A DNA stretch of 64,000 bases from Platycnemis pennipes (lineage: Eukaryota > Arthropoda > Insecta > Odonata > Platycnemididae): the NCBI GenBank assembly GCA_933228895.1, contig OW121848.1, positions 85,145,470 through 85,209,469 of the forward strand, in the 5' to 3' direction. Below, one piece after another: positions 42,101 through 47,766 of the stretch. Positions within the stretch are counted from its first letter, which is position 1. Each line of letters opens with the position of its first letter. The position numbers and the translations under genes were made by a program. The notes beneath the pieces are model-generated. The model saw only the letters and a list, made by a program, of their open reading frames with translations, was not told where the DNA came from and did no database searches.

Positions 42101-42903
42101 ATGTCACCACTCATGTCCCAATAGTTCATTAATAGAAAGTTTATTGATCCCATGATGGCAATAAATACATACATAGGACAAGTTGAAAAAGAACAGAATA
42201 AAGATCGTTAGTCAAAAAATACTTCGATTTAAGATACATATATTTGTTGTTCAGGTGTACCCGAACAACAAATATATACATCTATAATAACCCACGAAAG
42301 TTTCAACCAAGAATTACTTCCATTTAAATATTACGGTGCAACCGTTTAAACTTTATTTCACTAGTTAGGTGATCATTTACATCCAACATTAGATGGGCCT
42401 CTGGCAGAAGTTGCCAGTTTATGAGGTACCATTCTTCATTTCTTCTGGCATCGTAGCCATGAACATCTTAGTTAAGTAACAAACCCATATTTGGGTGCTA
42501 TTCTCTCACACACGGTAAATCATACTATATTACAAAATCATACCAAAGCCAACCAAACATGCATTCCTCAACCCTATCTTACACTATCATCTTGAAAAAT
42601 GCCTATAGATAACATCAAGTCAAGGAAGAAGAACTTTTGACACACATAGATTACGGTTCTACCTGCAGAACCTTTACTTAGGCAGGTAACAATGCTCGCT
42701 AATTCTTATTTTTAATTAGGGAATGAAAGCACCCTACACTTACCTGAAACAGAATGACCAGCAAGTAAACGGTGGTGCGGAGAGAGGCCACCTGTGCCAG
42801 TCACACCCCCAGTGCCACCTACTCCTTGGCGGGGTTGGGGATAAACACTTGCCACACTATTTTCTTGCTTGGACAAAACAACCTCTTCCACCCGCCGTTT
42901 CAT
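60..42903 (-). CDS. Sin3A: SIN3A-type paired amphipathic helix co-repressor, N-terminal part (five coding exons)
   Basis: Sin3 is a nuclear scaffold that bridges DNA-bound repressors to histone deacetylases. The spliced product of exons 42903-42744, 31952-31825, 19319-19143, 7240-7065 and 183-60 is 765 nt, giving 255 residues with every junction in phase and every intron GT-AG. Residues 1-4 are MKRR, the same opening as in animal SIN3A. Residues 5-155 are low-complexity and rich in Gly, Ser and His. Residues about 176-245 form PAH1 and carry the diagnostic blocks [56 protein letters not shown] and [19 protein letters not shown]2-PAH4 and the HDAC-interaction region must lie left of position 1. 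The introns span 7-12 kb and hold most of the transposons in this window. Assignment to the SIN3A/SIN3B family is very secure; orthology beyond that is inferred. Confidence 0.95.
471..3212 (+). mobile_element. DNA transposon with long inverted ends and an intron-containing gene, superfamily uncertain
   Basis: The ends are inverted repeats of about 135 bp (471-602 and 3073-3212). They start TAGGGTGTCCCTTA on the left and TAGGCTGTCCCTTA on the right, and share GCTCACCC and CGTGCC-ACTTGAGC-type blocks deeper in. Flanks are GCGTACAC (463-470) and GCATACAA (3213-3220), 6 of 8 identical, so an 8-bp target duplication is likely. The element lies in the last Sin3 intron of the window. Its single gene is broken by several stops and shifts. 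Confidence 0.8.
890..2935 (+). pseudogene. Broken transposase-like protein of an unnamed dispersed arthropod family
   Basis: Similarity to a protein family repeated many times in arthropod and cnidarian genomes is recognised from memory. Blocks in order are [21 protein letters not shown] (about 905, in two parts), [19 protein letters not shown] (1254), [13 protein letters not shown] (1485), CCDTTAS (1693), [13 protein letters not shown] (1777), [16 protein letters not shown] (2368), and [20 protein letters not shown] (2791). HWDGK, CDTTAS and CRHH look like RNase-H-fold catalytic surroundings; CRHH recalls the C-x-x-H of hAT transposases. A normal-looking intron (2529-2614, GTAAGT...TTTCAG) joins QLC to [10 protein letters not shown]. 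The frame is lost in at least four places, so the copy is dead. Confidence 0.75.
3213..3969. repeat. Intron stretch with a perfect-arm hairpin
   Basis: The stretch is Sin3 intron sequence. An open frame at 3307-3615 shows no known family. At 3889-3945 a short palindrome has arms ACCC-TATGGAAAA-GAC...GTC-TTTTCCATA-GGGT around a C6/G6 core. It resembles a miniature fold-back element. Confidence 0.5.
3970..5850. mobile_element. Internally deleted Tigger/pogo-type element, copy 1
   Basis: The ends are inverted repeats beginning CAGTAGAACCTCTATTTTAC (left) and CAGTAGAACCTCTTTTTTAC (right strand reversed), flanked by a TA duplication (3968-3969 and 5851-5852). On the minus strand near the left end the coding remnant ...[15 protein letters not shown] resembles the TI-NCFR-AGF block near the C-terminus of Tigger transposases. 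Most of the transposase is missing. It is about 85-90% alike by eye to 11908-13646. Confidence 0.8.
5851..6318. other. Sin3 intron, nothing recognised
   Basis: AT-rich intron sequence without a gene, repeat end or RNA signature that I can identify. Confidence 0.5.
6319..6854 (+). mobile_element. AATGGGG-ended MITE, copy 1
   Basis: The element is 536 bp, ending in ATGGGGTCGTTTAC and, inverted, ATGGGGGCGTTTAC. It has no coding capacity. The same sequence recurs at 22504-23035 (reversed) and 52300-52750, and as a fragment at 21775-21868. Flanks show no clear duplication here. Confidence 0.75.
7065..7240 (-). CDS. Sin3A: Sin3 coding exon 5 (first half of PAH1)
   Basis: The exon is 176 nt, bounded by AAATCAG| and CAAAG|GTAAGT. 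A Gln-rich run (GQQQQFQ) leads straight into [19 protein letters not shown] and [15 protein letters not shown]. These are helices 1 and 2 of PAH1 and nearly invariant in animal Sin3 proteins. The split codon AG|T at its end gives the Ser of KSQSIDTPG with the next exon. Confidence 0.95.
7241..8800. other. Sin3 intron, no gene recognised
   Basis: Intron between PAH1 exon 5 and the nested transposon stack. Open frames at 7522-7849 have no family signature. Nothing else is supported. Confidence 0.5.
9755..11796. mobile_element. Harbinger-like element with GGGCCAGTTTCACCA ends
   Basis: The 2042-bp element starts GGGCCAGTTTCACCA and ends TGGTGAAACTGGCCC. It is flanked by TCA (9752-9754) and TCC (11797-11799). 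The related copy at 28851-30213 preserves the unoccupied site (GAGTCTCAGAAGTT), so insertion at TCA with one later change in the duplicate is directly readable. Three-base duplication and GGGCC ends fit PIF/Harbinger. No transposase motif was recognised; the frame 10756-10526 on the minus strand is unidentified. Confidence 0.7.
10155..10264. ncRNA. Inverted pair of hammerhead-like motifs
   Basis: A long imperfect hairpin. On the minus strand CTGAGGA (10205-10199) is followed by a GGACGA/TCGTCC stem and GAAAC (10178-10174). On the plus strand CTGAAGA (10225-10231) is followed by an ATGGACGA/TCGTCCAT stem. These resemble the CUGANGA and GAAA halves of a hammerhead ribozyme as carried by some retroelements. 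The spacing between stem II and GAAA has three extra bases and one arm has lost GAAAC, so activity is doubtful. Confidence 0.3.
11908..13646. mobile_element. Internally deleted Tigger/pogo-type element, copy 2
   Basis: The 1739-bp element has CAGTAGAACCTC ends in inverted orientation and TA on both sides (11906-11907, 13647-13648). It is inserted into the 1.36-kb element at a point intact in the second copy (near 29905). The minus-strand remnant [15 protein letters not shown] (around 12050) is a degraded Tigger C-terminal block. Confidence 0.82.
13943..14874. other. Sin3 intron, nothing recognised
   Basis: AT-rich intron DNA between two transposons; no coding, repeat-end or RNA signature seen. 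Confidence 0.5.
14875..17271 (-). mobile_element. Nearly full-length Tigger/pogo transposon
   Basis: Inverted ends CAGTAAGTTCTCGACTTACG (left) and its mirror CGTAAGTCGAGAACTTACTG (right) match for over 20 bp. TA lies on both sides (14873-14874, 17272-17273). The 2397-bp element holds one transposase gene with a single frameshift. Additional CGCGTAA repeats lie just inside both ends. Confidence 0.93.
15240..16933 (-). pseudogene. Tigger-type DDD transposase, one frameshift
   Basis: The frame opens at 16933 ([11 protein letters not shown]). It has a CENP-B/psq-like helix-turn-helix ([20 protein letters not shown], residues about 27-46), a second DNA-binding HTH ([20 protein letters not shown]), then the DDE domain with first Asp in [12 protein letters not shown]. 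The frame breaks at about 16019; one missing base in the run after KIPFKILL restores it. It continues with the second Asp in [11 protein letters not shown] and the third in [20 protein letters not shown], and ends at 15240 after [10 protein letters not shown]. About 560 residues in all, normal for Tigger. All three catalytic Asp survive; the copy looks young compared with the others. Confidence 0.92.
17274..19142. other. Sin3 intron, nothing recognised
   Basis: No gene, transposon end or structured RNA was recognised; several A/T-rich tracts only. Confidence 0.5.
19143..19319 (-). CDS. Sin3A: Sin3 coding exon 4
   Basis: The exon is 177 nt (59 codons), phase 0 at both ends, bounded by ATTGCAG| and CACAAG|GTGAAT. 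It encodes a Gly/Ser/His-rich segment ([28 protein letters not shown]) comparable in composition to the His- and Pro-rich linker before PAH1 in vertebrate SIN3A. The exon fits the reading frame of its neighbours exactly. Confidence 0.85.
19320..20727. other. Sin3 intron, nothing recognised
   Basis: AT-rich intron DNA between coding exon 4 and the PIF/Harbinger element; short open frames have no family signature. Confidence 0.5.
20980..21235 (+). pseudogene. Myb/SANT-like (zeste-type) DNA-binding protein of the Harbinger element
   Basis: From the ATG at 20980, [19 protein letters not shown] matches the first helix of the zeste/Myb-like domain accompanying Harbinger transposases. A stop follows at about 21088. 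Shifted-frame pieces LKDICGKYN and [18 protein letters not shown] continue the same domain. The copy is non-functional. Confidence 0.65.
21775..21868 (-). repeat. AATGGGG MITE, end fragment
   Basis: About 95 bp match the CGCCCCCATT-side end of the MITE in reverse (ATGGGGGTGTTTACTCGGAA onward), then similarity stops. Confidence 0.6.
21888..22175 (+). other. 95-codon open frame of unknown origin
   Basis: The frame encodes a hydrophilic protein with repeated NPVEN motifs ([14 protein letters not shown]). It lies directly after the MITE fragment within the Harbinger element. No family was recognised; it may be a captured exon or chance. Confidence 0.2.
22504..23035 (-). mobile_element. AATGGGG-ended MITE, copy 2 (reversed)
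   Basis: The 532-bp element is in reverse orientation, from ATGAGGGCGTTTACTCGG to GGTAAACGACCCCAT. The dinucleotide TA flanks both sides (22502-22503 and 23036-23037), a possible short duplication. Confidence 0.75.
23599..25056. other. Sin3 intron, nothing recognised
   Basis: AT-rich intron DNA; no supported feature. Confidence 0.5.
25065..27362 (+). mobile_element. hAT transposon with perfect 8-bp target duplication
   Basis: The left end TAGAGATGGGTCGATTCG and the inverted right end TCGTGATGGGTCGATTCC differ at few positions. GTAAATTT occurs on both sides (25057-25064 and 27363-27370), the 8-bp duplication diagnostic of hAT. The element is 2298 bp with a decayed transposase. Confidence 0.93.
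25302..26971 (+). pseudogene. BED-finger hAT transposase, decayed
   Basis: The start at 25302 gives a BED zinc finger (CIHCHARI ... [10 protein letters not shown]-x2-C and H-x4-H). After shifts near 25507 and 25690, the catalytic core continues at 25714-26097 ([13 protein letters not shown]). The [12 protein letters not shown] and CFAHTLQLV block sits at about 26140-26220, with [19 protein letters not shown] at 26370. The C-terminal dimerisation motif [19 protein letters not shown] is at 26850-26910. A part before SERLF appears deleted and at least four frame breaks exist. Most like ZBED-type hAT proteins of insects. Confidence 0.88.
27371..28850. other. Sin3 intron, nothing recognised
   Basis: AT-rich intron DNA with no supported gene or repeat; the frame at 28536-28817 has no family signature. 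Confidence 0.5.
28851..30213 (+). mobile_element. 1.36-kb CAGGGTGGC-ended element, uninterrupted copy
   Basis: The ends CAGGGTGGC and GCCACTCTG are inverted repeats. TTGAA is duplicated at 28846-28850 and 30214-30218. It carries the same subterminal TTCCCTGAC repeats and interior as 8801-13942, in the same orientation. A short readable piece near 29260 ([24 protein letters not shown]) could be an old coding remnant of unknown kind. Confidence 0.85.
30219..31824. repeat. Sin3 intron with a solitary Tigger-like end
   Basis: At 31094-31160, GTTAGACCTCTTTAGTCTGG with a repeated CTGGCAC resembles one end of a Tigger element; no matching second end was found. The rest is unremarkable. Confidence 0.35.
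31825..31952 (-). CDS. Sin3A: Sin3 coding exon 3
   Basis: The exon is 128 nt, bounded by TTGCAG| and AAG|GTAAAG. It enters in phase 1 and leaves in phase 0. It codes for a Ser/Pro/Ala-rich linker that includes [16 protein letters not shown]. No domain is recognisable here, as expected for the N-terminal linker of Sin3. Confidence 0.85.
31953..33744. other. Sin3 intron, nothing recognised
   Basis: AT-rich intron DNA; no supported feature apart from a T/G-rich low-complexity stretch at 33680-33740. Confidence 0.45.
33745..34330 (+). pseudogene. piggyBac transposase C-terminal fragment
   Basis: Readable pieces in order are [20 protein letters not shown] with VWKGEE, then GGNFYDE, then [20 protein letters not shown] with KWMKNLFIS, and the Cys-containing tail [18 protein letters not shown]. 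This is the order in PGBD4-like piggyBac transposases (…EDYN-HMG-VD--D…, then the C-terminal zinc-binding motif). Stops and shifts interrupt it, and the N-terminal catalytic part and TTAA ends were not found. Confidence 0.7.
34347..36222. other. Sin3 intron, unassigned
   Basis: Several 60-90 codon frames (34808-35726) have no recognisable family. They may belong to the flanking degraded piggyBac element. No ends are visible. Confidence 0.35.
36226..36290 (+). repeat. Solitary Tigger-type end
   Basis: CAGTAAAACTTCAATATTCC after TA resembles the left end of a pogo/Tigger element. It may be the far end of the broken element at 37800-38817, but no matching inverted right end was found. Confidence 0.4.
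36291..37799. other. Sin3 intron, nothing firmly recognised
   Basis: Contains overlapping open frames at 36674-37171 (up to 160 codons, minus strand) that look like chance; no family signature. The stretch may be the 3' part of a degraded Tigger element. Confidence 0.3.
37800..38817 (-). pseudogene. CENP-B/Tigger transposase remnant
   Basis: The minus strand from 38817 reads [20 protein letters not shown], a CENP-B-type N-terminal HTH. It is followed by [20 protein letters not shown] and CSNGWF (second HTH, about 38550-38440), [19 protein letters not shown] (first catalytic Asp, about 38350-38290) and [17 protein letters not shown] (third Asp, about 38075-38025). It runs on to [17 protein letters not shown]. 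The segment carrying the second Asp was not found and several stops are present. It is a different lineage from the element at 14875. Confidence 0.8.
38818..40451. repeat. Sin3 intron with a possible transposon end
   Basis: At 40160-40213 the reverse strand reads CAGTTGAGCACCC followed by two loosely repeated AATCCGGGAACACC-like units, with TA outside. It could be the 5' end of the Tigger remnant to its left. Otherwise nothing is recognised. Confidence 0.3.
40500..40730 (+). pseudogene. LINE reverse-transcriptase C-terminal fragment, copy 1
   Basis: The frame ends with [40 protein letters not shown] and VKDMKERN. This matches the tail of insect non-LTR polyproteins, which end in a basic GR-R-like segment followed by MKRLA-DR--WR. 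Only the last 70 or so residues are present. Confidence 0.6.
41045..41273 (+). pseudogene. LINE reverse-transcriptase C-terminal fragment, copy 2
   Basis: About 85-90% identical by eye to the previous fragment and about 480 bp from it. It extends further to the typical terminus [17 protein letters not shown] and stop at about 41270. Two tandem 3' ends suggest two truncated insertions or a duplication. Confidence 0.65.
41274..42743. other. Sin3 intron, nothing recognised
   Basis: No coding or transposon signature was recognised. A short inverted repeat lies at 42232-42283 (AAATATATTTGTTGTTC against GAACAACAAATATAT). Confidence 0.4.
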
Positions 42904-42923
42904 CTCAAATTACATCTGGATAT
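42744..42923 (-). CDS. Sin3A: Sin3 exon with start codon (exon 2)
   Basis: The acceptor follows a pyrimidine-rich tract ending CTCAG; 20 nt of 5' UTR precede the ATG at 42903. The donor is TCAG|GTAAGT, ending in phase 1. The exon codes for residues 1-53 plus one base. The MKRR start and in-phase joining to the next exon fix this ATG. Confidence 0.9.
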
Positions 42924-44399
42924 CTGAGAAAAAGATAAACAGTAGTCAAGGCTCTATGTAAATGAAAAGGTGTCATGTCATACACTGGACTAAGACGAAA
43001 CATTTCGGAAACTGCTAATGCAGTTGTAATCTGAACCTAGAATGACGACAGTGTAAGCACGCCTAAAATTACCATTAATGCATTTAAATGTAACCTATGA
43101 GAAAGCATACTATTAATCACCATGAAAAATGGTAACAGACAGATTGACTAAATGACCTATGGTCACCTCTCTCATCTTTCTACACAAGCCCCACTGGCGG
43201 AGATGGAATGGTAGGACGCATACGAAAAAACATGCAACGGTCATGAAAACGTTTTTAAAAGTCGGATTAAGGATTCTTTGGTTTCTTCGCGCACAAATCC
43301 ATCTTATACATTCCACAATTGCTGAAATCTGAGAAAAAATTTCAAGACTTCAACGAGGCATTATCACGAATGCATGAAATGATTAAATGAGATATTTCTC
43401 AACAGTAACGTCCCGATATCACAAATATAAAGAGTTAATGCCTGCGGAATGCCTTAAGCCATACATTTAAGTGATATAGCATTAGACAATAATGGTAGCC
43501 CTGACTAGCGCAAGAATCATTCTCAAGTAACGCCAAACATCTTCCATTGCACTATACGGTAAAAAGTATTAAACGGGTATCAATTTCCGTCCCAGTACTC
43601 CATCGCATAGACCAATAGATGGAGTATACATATCACTGTTGGGCGCTACCCTCCTGCAGTGGCGGCAGGGGTAGGATTATCCTCAGTAGTTGCCGCAAAA
43701 GAATGATGCAGTAACAGAAACCACATACAATAATAGTGGACTAGCAACTACTAGATTCCTGTAAATACAAACAAGAAAATCGAATCCTTGAATTTACAAG
43801 CCCATAGCCACGCACAGAGCAAAATTAATTCGAACCCATCACTAGCAGACTCCTGTAGAATCTTAATTACTGGCGGAAACGATTCCCAAATACCTATTAT
43901 GGTGAACACTATGATTAACTAAATGCTAAGGAAGCGCACCTTCAATAATTTCTCTTCCGCAGCGACGACGCAACGAAGACACTCCATAAGGGACCCCGCA
44001 ATCCTCCACACAACAATCTCATTCAACGCACTGGATATCAGCCGTCAGGCAGTTGATTCTAATTTATGCAACCACCACACATTATTAGTTGCTTGCGAAG
44101 AACATGAATATGAGATTTACAGGGAACTAACGCTAGGAAAACCTCAAAGGACATCTAAAAAACAAATAACACAAGCAGAAGCTGTCCACTGCTATCTTCC
44201 ACCTATAAACTCACGCCCACTCCGGGGCCCAGATCTCAGGGACAGCCAGCGTCGCGCTATGAACCGGCCCCTCAACGTGCATAAGAAATTCATTACGTAC
44301 AATGAATAACGGAAAGACAAAATATCCCTCCTTGAAATACGCTAAATATAACAGCTGATAAGAGGCAAATCTCCTCCTTCACGAGCTAGTATTTATGTC
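42924..44399. other. First Sin3 intron, 3' part
   Basis: No supported gene. A 128-codon frame (43923-44309, plus strand) has no family signature and lacks splice or context support. Confidence 0.4.
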
Positions 44400-44730
44400 C
44401 ACAATTCTGCAAAGAACCTACGATGCGCCGTAAAAATGGTGGCGCTAATACCCGTATCATATCATCAGTTCCTTCCCCCCCCTGCATAGGTAGGTCGCCC
44501 GACTCGCCCGGGCTCTCTCGTTGCGAGCTGGTCCCGAGTCGGGGAGTGGTGTGGTGCGTGTGCGAAAGGAAGGAGGGGCAGACGTCGGGGACAAACGTGA
44601 TGTGATGGAGAGGGCGGGCAAAGGAGGCGCCGGGTGGGCCACGCAGTGGAACGGCCCCAGCTCCCGGCATTCAGCGGGGCATTCTGGCAATTTGCCAGCT
44701 GGCGGGAAATGAATATCGGAGGCGGTAAGA
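44400..44730. promoter_or_regulatory. GC- and CpG-rich island in the first Sin3 intron
   Basis: This is the only clearly GC-rich, CpG-dense stretch in the window. It contains GCCCGGGC-type strings and the E2F-like site GGCGGGAAA at 44701-44709 (TTTCCCGCC on the Sin3 strand). Several overlapping open frames here follow from high GC content and show no family signature. Its place about 1.5 kb upstream of the Sin3 start codon suggests an alternative promoter or enhancer; this is inference. Confidence 0.35.
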
Positions 44731-45837
44731 GGGAAATTGGATGTAACAATCACGCTGTTGGTAATATTACAAGGAGAAAGCAACTTTCTCAATTATAATA
44801 AATTCTCCATACTACGTCGTAGCCACTTTCAACGCATCCTCATGTCTTCAAAACAGCATTAAGGAAATATCAAATCAAAGAAGTGTAAACCAACATTCCT
44901 ACAAGTTAATACTTAACGTTCATGCGATTCACTGTGTATGGGCATCGCTGGTATCGATTAAACACTGCACGCAAGGCAGAGTATACTTTCTGTATAAGGA
45001 CGGTGTCATATTGCCGACACAATAAAAAGGATTACTGCATCAGTGCATAAATCTTATACCACATGAAATAAATGGGCATTACGCTTCCCCCTACTCTCGA
45101 TCCTACCCACCATCTTTACTCCCAATATGTGGTCACAAACGCCACCGCCCACTTCTGAAAATTTCTCCCAAGCAAAAACACTTACATTAGGCAACAATGC
45201 ATGCTCCGTTCTTGATTTGAGTCGCGAAGATAAACACGTACACACAGGTTGAGAAATAGGACTAAGCGAAGGCCGCTTTTCACTATTTCACAGATAATGG
45301 CAGAGCTACCAAATTCATTGTCCATAGAAGTTCAACACCCTACACCACGATGCTCCAAGCCATACATGATTTAAACTTGTACGACATTTCAGACCATGCG
45401 CTGGCAACGTTGCCTTTCAGACTAGTGTTTGAATGAATCGATAGTACGTCGTGCGAGACCTCGACCTTCCGTGGACGGCATAAGATGACTTTCTTCTAAT
45501 CTAAATAAAAAATAAACTGCGTTTTAACTACCCTACTTCGGCAAGGCGCAGAAAGGGTCGTCGCACTATCAAATCCGACCAGAACAAAACGTACATCACT
45601 TGACTTTTCACACAAGAAAAGTATTTCTCAATCCAAATCATACGATGCCCACGAAACACAAAAGGACTTCCAACTTCATAACATCGCCCCATAGAAACGC
45701 AGGTAAAGATTCATTAATATCGTTAACATTGCTTATCAATCTTCCCGGTACCGAGGGATTCCCCTGCACCTAATAACGTACTTCAAGAATACGTGATAAA
45801 TGTTTACATTCAAGAGGCGGACGTTCAGCGCACTTAC
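44731..45837. other. First Sin3 intron, middle part
   Basis: Moderately CpG-containing sequence without recognised genes or transposon ends. Confidence 0.4.
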
Positions 45838-45885
45838 CTGAATGCACGAAGGCCACAGGATAGACGCACGAACATAGAAGCTCCT
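45838..45885 (-). promoter_or_regulatory. Candidate alternative Sin3 5'-UTR exon
   Basis: On the minus strand a strong donor context (GCATTCAG|GTAAGTGC) ends at 45838, with a possible acceptor TTCATTTTAG just above 45883. No long reading frame is present. It may be an optional 5'-UTR exon of Sin3 or a chance pair of sites. Confidence 0.25.
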
Positions 45886-46801
45886 AAAATGAACTTGCTC
45901 ACGTAACTCACAAATATACCCATACCAAAACTCGACATCACGGCATTAAAAACGAAGAATACCTCAGCAGGTGAATGAGAAAATATGGCCGAACGCACAT
46001 CAAACAACAGAACGTCATAAGGGAAGGCGACACGATATTCGTGCTCCTTAACGTTCTAACACACGATCAAAACACTAATTTTGACTTTAGCTTCATACGG
46101 CAGAGTATGTGTAACACCAAGAGAGGTTGTAGATGGTCCCATATCACCGTACACCTAACGAATACATAACAATACACAAACCATCACAAACTACCACCCT
46201 CCCCCCGATCACAATAGACTCATCCACGACAGAGAGGCTTCCCTGAAAACGCATTGATACTTCAGTTGTTCGTAAAAAGGCACGAGAGAAAGAAATAAAT
46301 GTAACAGACAAAAAAACGATCCACTATAGCACTTAACACAACAGTTCATTAACTAACACTTTCACAAATTCACTATGATACAAATCGATAGACATGAGGA
46401 AACAGGCACAGGAGGAACATAGTTGTTCCCTACGTGCAAGATACAAAAGCAAATAGGTTAACACTATTCATTAATGTACGATACCTGTTTGAAAAGTGAA
46501 CAAATACATGACTTAAGAAAACTATGTATGGTATGCCACGGGATTGATTGGTTCTCATGAGCGTTCGTTACCGGATAGAAACTATAATTATTGGAAGCAG
46601 CATTAATTCAACGATAAGCACTCCTTGTTCAACTAACAATTGATGGATAATATGACATTTGGAACAATATAGGTAAAGGATATTCTATCATATGACGTAG
46701 AGTAAATACAATATGAATAAACAAGATCATAGGTTGGTTTAACCTAATACTGCGGTTTTACACCGAATAGTGGTTCAGATTTACAATCGACAGTCACATA
46801 C
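45886..46801. other. First Sin3 intron, 5' part
   Basis: No recognised coding, repeat or RNA feature. It follows the candidate donor of the first exon. Confidence 0.4.
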
Positions 46802-46900
46802 CTATCTATGTAGACCGATGTCCTCGATATCTGACGATATTCTCCAGGGAGACAACCACCACATCCGCCATGGATGGATTTGCCACTAAAATTTAGACTC
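46802..46900 (-). promoter_or_regulatory. Likely Sin3 non-coding first exon and promoter
   Basis: A good donor (GATAG|GTATGTG) ends at 46802 on the minus strand. Upstream are a full CRE palindrome TGACGTCA (46904-46911) and a CCATGGCGGATG block resembling a YY1-type initiator. No TATA box is evident. The segment carries a short upstream reading frame, 46871-46806 (21 codons from MADVVVV, stop TAG), closed four bases before the donor. It faces the canopy gene about 0.8 kb away. The transcription start is inferred, not seen, and other first exons are possible (see 45838 and 44400-44730). Confidence 0.5.
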
Positions 46901-46911
46901 GGATGACGTCA

Positions 46912-47675
46912 CAGTGTTTGGGGTAGACTGTCCAATGAGAATCACCCGAGCAGTAGGAGTAAGTTGTCTGTATTTACATGATTTATTTTCAAAACTTGGT
47001 CCTTATGAATGTGAATCAATGTTCTTCATACCTTCCACTTCTAATCATTGAGGTTTTTCCACCGTTACAGAGAAATTGACATATTTATAAGGCACCAAAT
47101 TTTCTATATCATCCCAAACTAAATATGTCGTGACATTCTTCTGTTTCGCACACTAAATATATATTTTCTAAAACTACAAAGGATAAGGTATAAACCATTC
47201 CTGCATTACATTTTTACTCTACTCCACACGCAATGTATGATTTGCAGTACGATTTTACTACAGCGCTGATTTTCTCCGAGTGCGTCAACGGCTTCGAACG
47301 TAAACAAACAAATGAAATACGATATATTCTTCTAAAATCAACATACGATGGCATGTCTTGGGGTATGACTTGTACTTCATCCGAAATACATCCCTCTGCT
47401 TGCACGGTGGGTTACGCCCCACTGTTTACCATAAGTGTGAAACTCGACTTGTTTCTTTCATTTCTTTTAACACTCTTGTCATGAATATGATTACTCGCGC
47501 CTATAATGACCTAGTAATCTCTTAGCCAATAACGCTAATACATGTGGGCACGGACACGTGGATTACAGATCAGATAACATTGGGCCTACCGTAGAAACAT
47601 ATCCGTCGCTTACATATCACGAAGTCCCAGCAATTTTTGGGTGTTTCAATTCGCACGCCAATTCTCTCGACACCA
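46912..47675. promoter_or_regulatory. Intergenic region between the Sin3 and canopy genes
   Basis: About 0.8 kb separates the likely Sin3 first exon (minus) from the canopy start codon (plus). Divergent arrangement suggests that promoters of both genes lie here. No TATA box in a convincing position was seen. Confidence 0.4.
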
Positions 47676-47766
47676 ATGAGTATGTACTCCGTTTGGTGTA
47701 TGTTTTTGTTGGTTTCCCTCGGGGGATACGTCCTGGCAAGTAGCCCTAGGGACGTCCAGTGTTTAG
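47676..47766 (+). CDS. Canopy exon 1 (signal peptide)
   Basis: The exon runs from the ATG at 47676 to the donor TTTAG|GTAGCT, phase 1. A second in-frame ATG at 47682 would give the same signal peptide minus two residues. Confidence 0.85.

Noticed and set aside
43923..44309. A 128-codon plus-strand open frame
   Set aside because: No family signature, biased composition without domain features, located in the first Sin3 intron and without splice-site or start-context support.
44386..44792. Several overlapping Pro/Arg-rich open frames
   Set aside because: They occur in three frames of both strands in a GC-rich block and are explained by scarcity of stop codons there.
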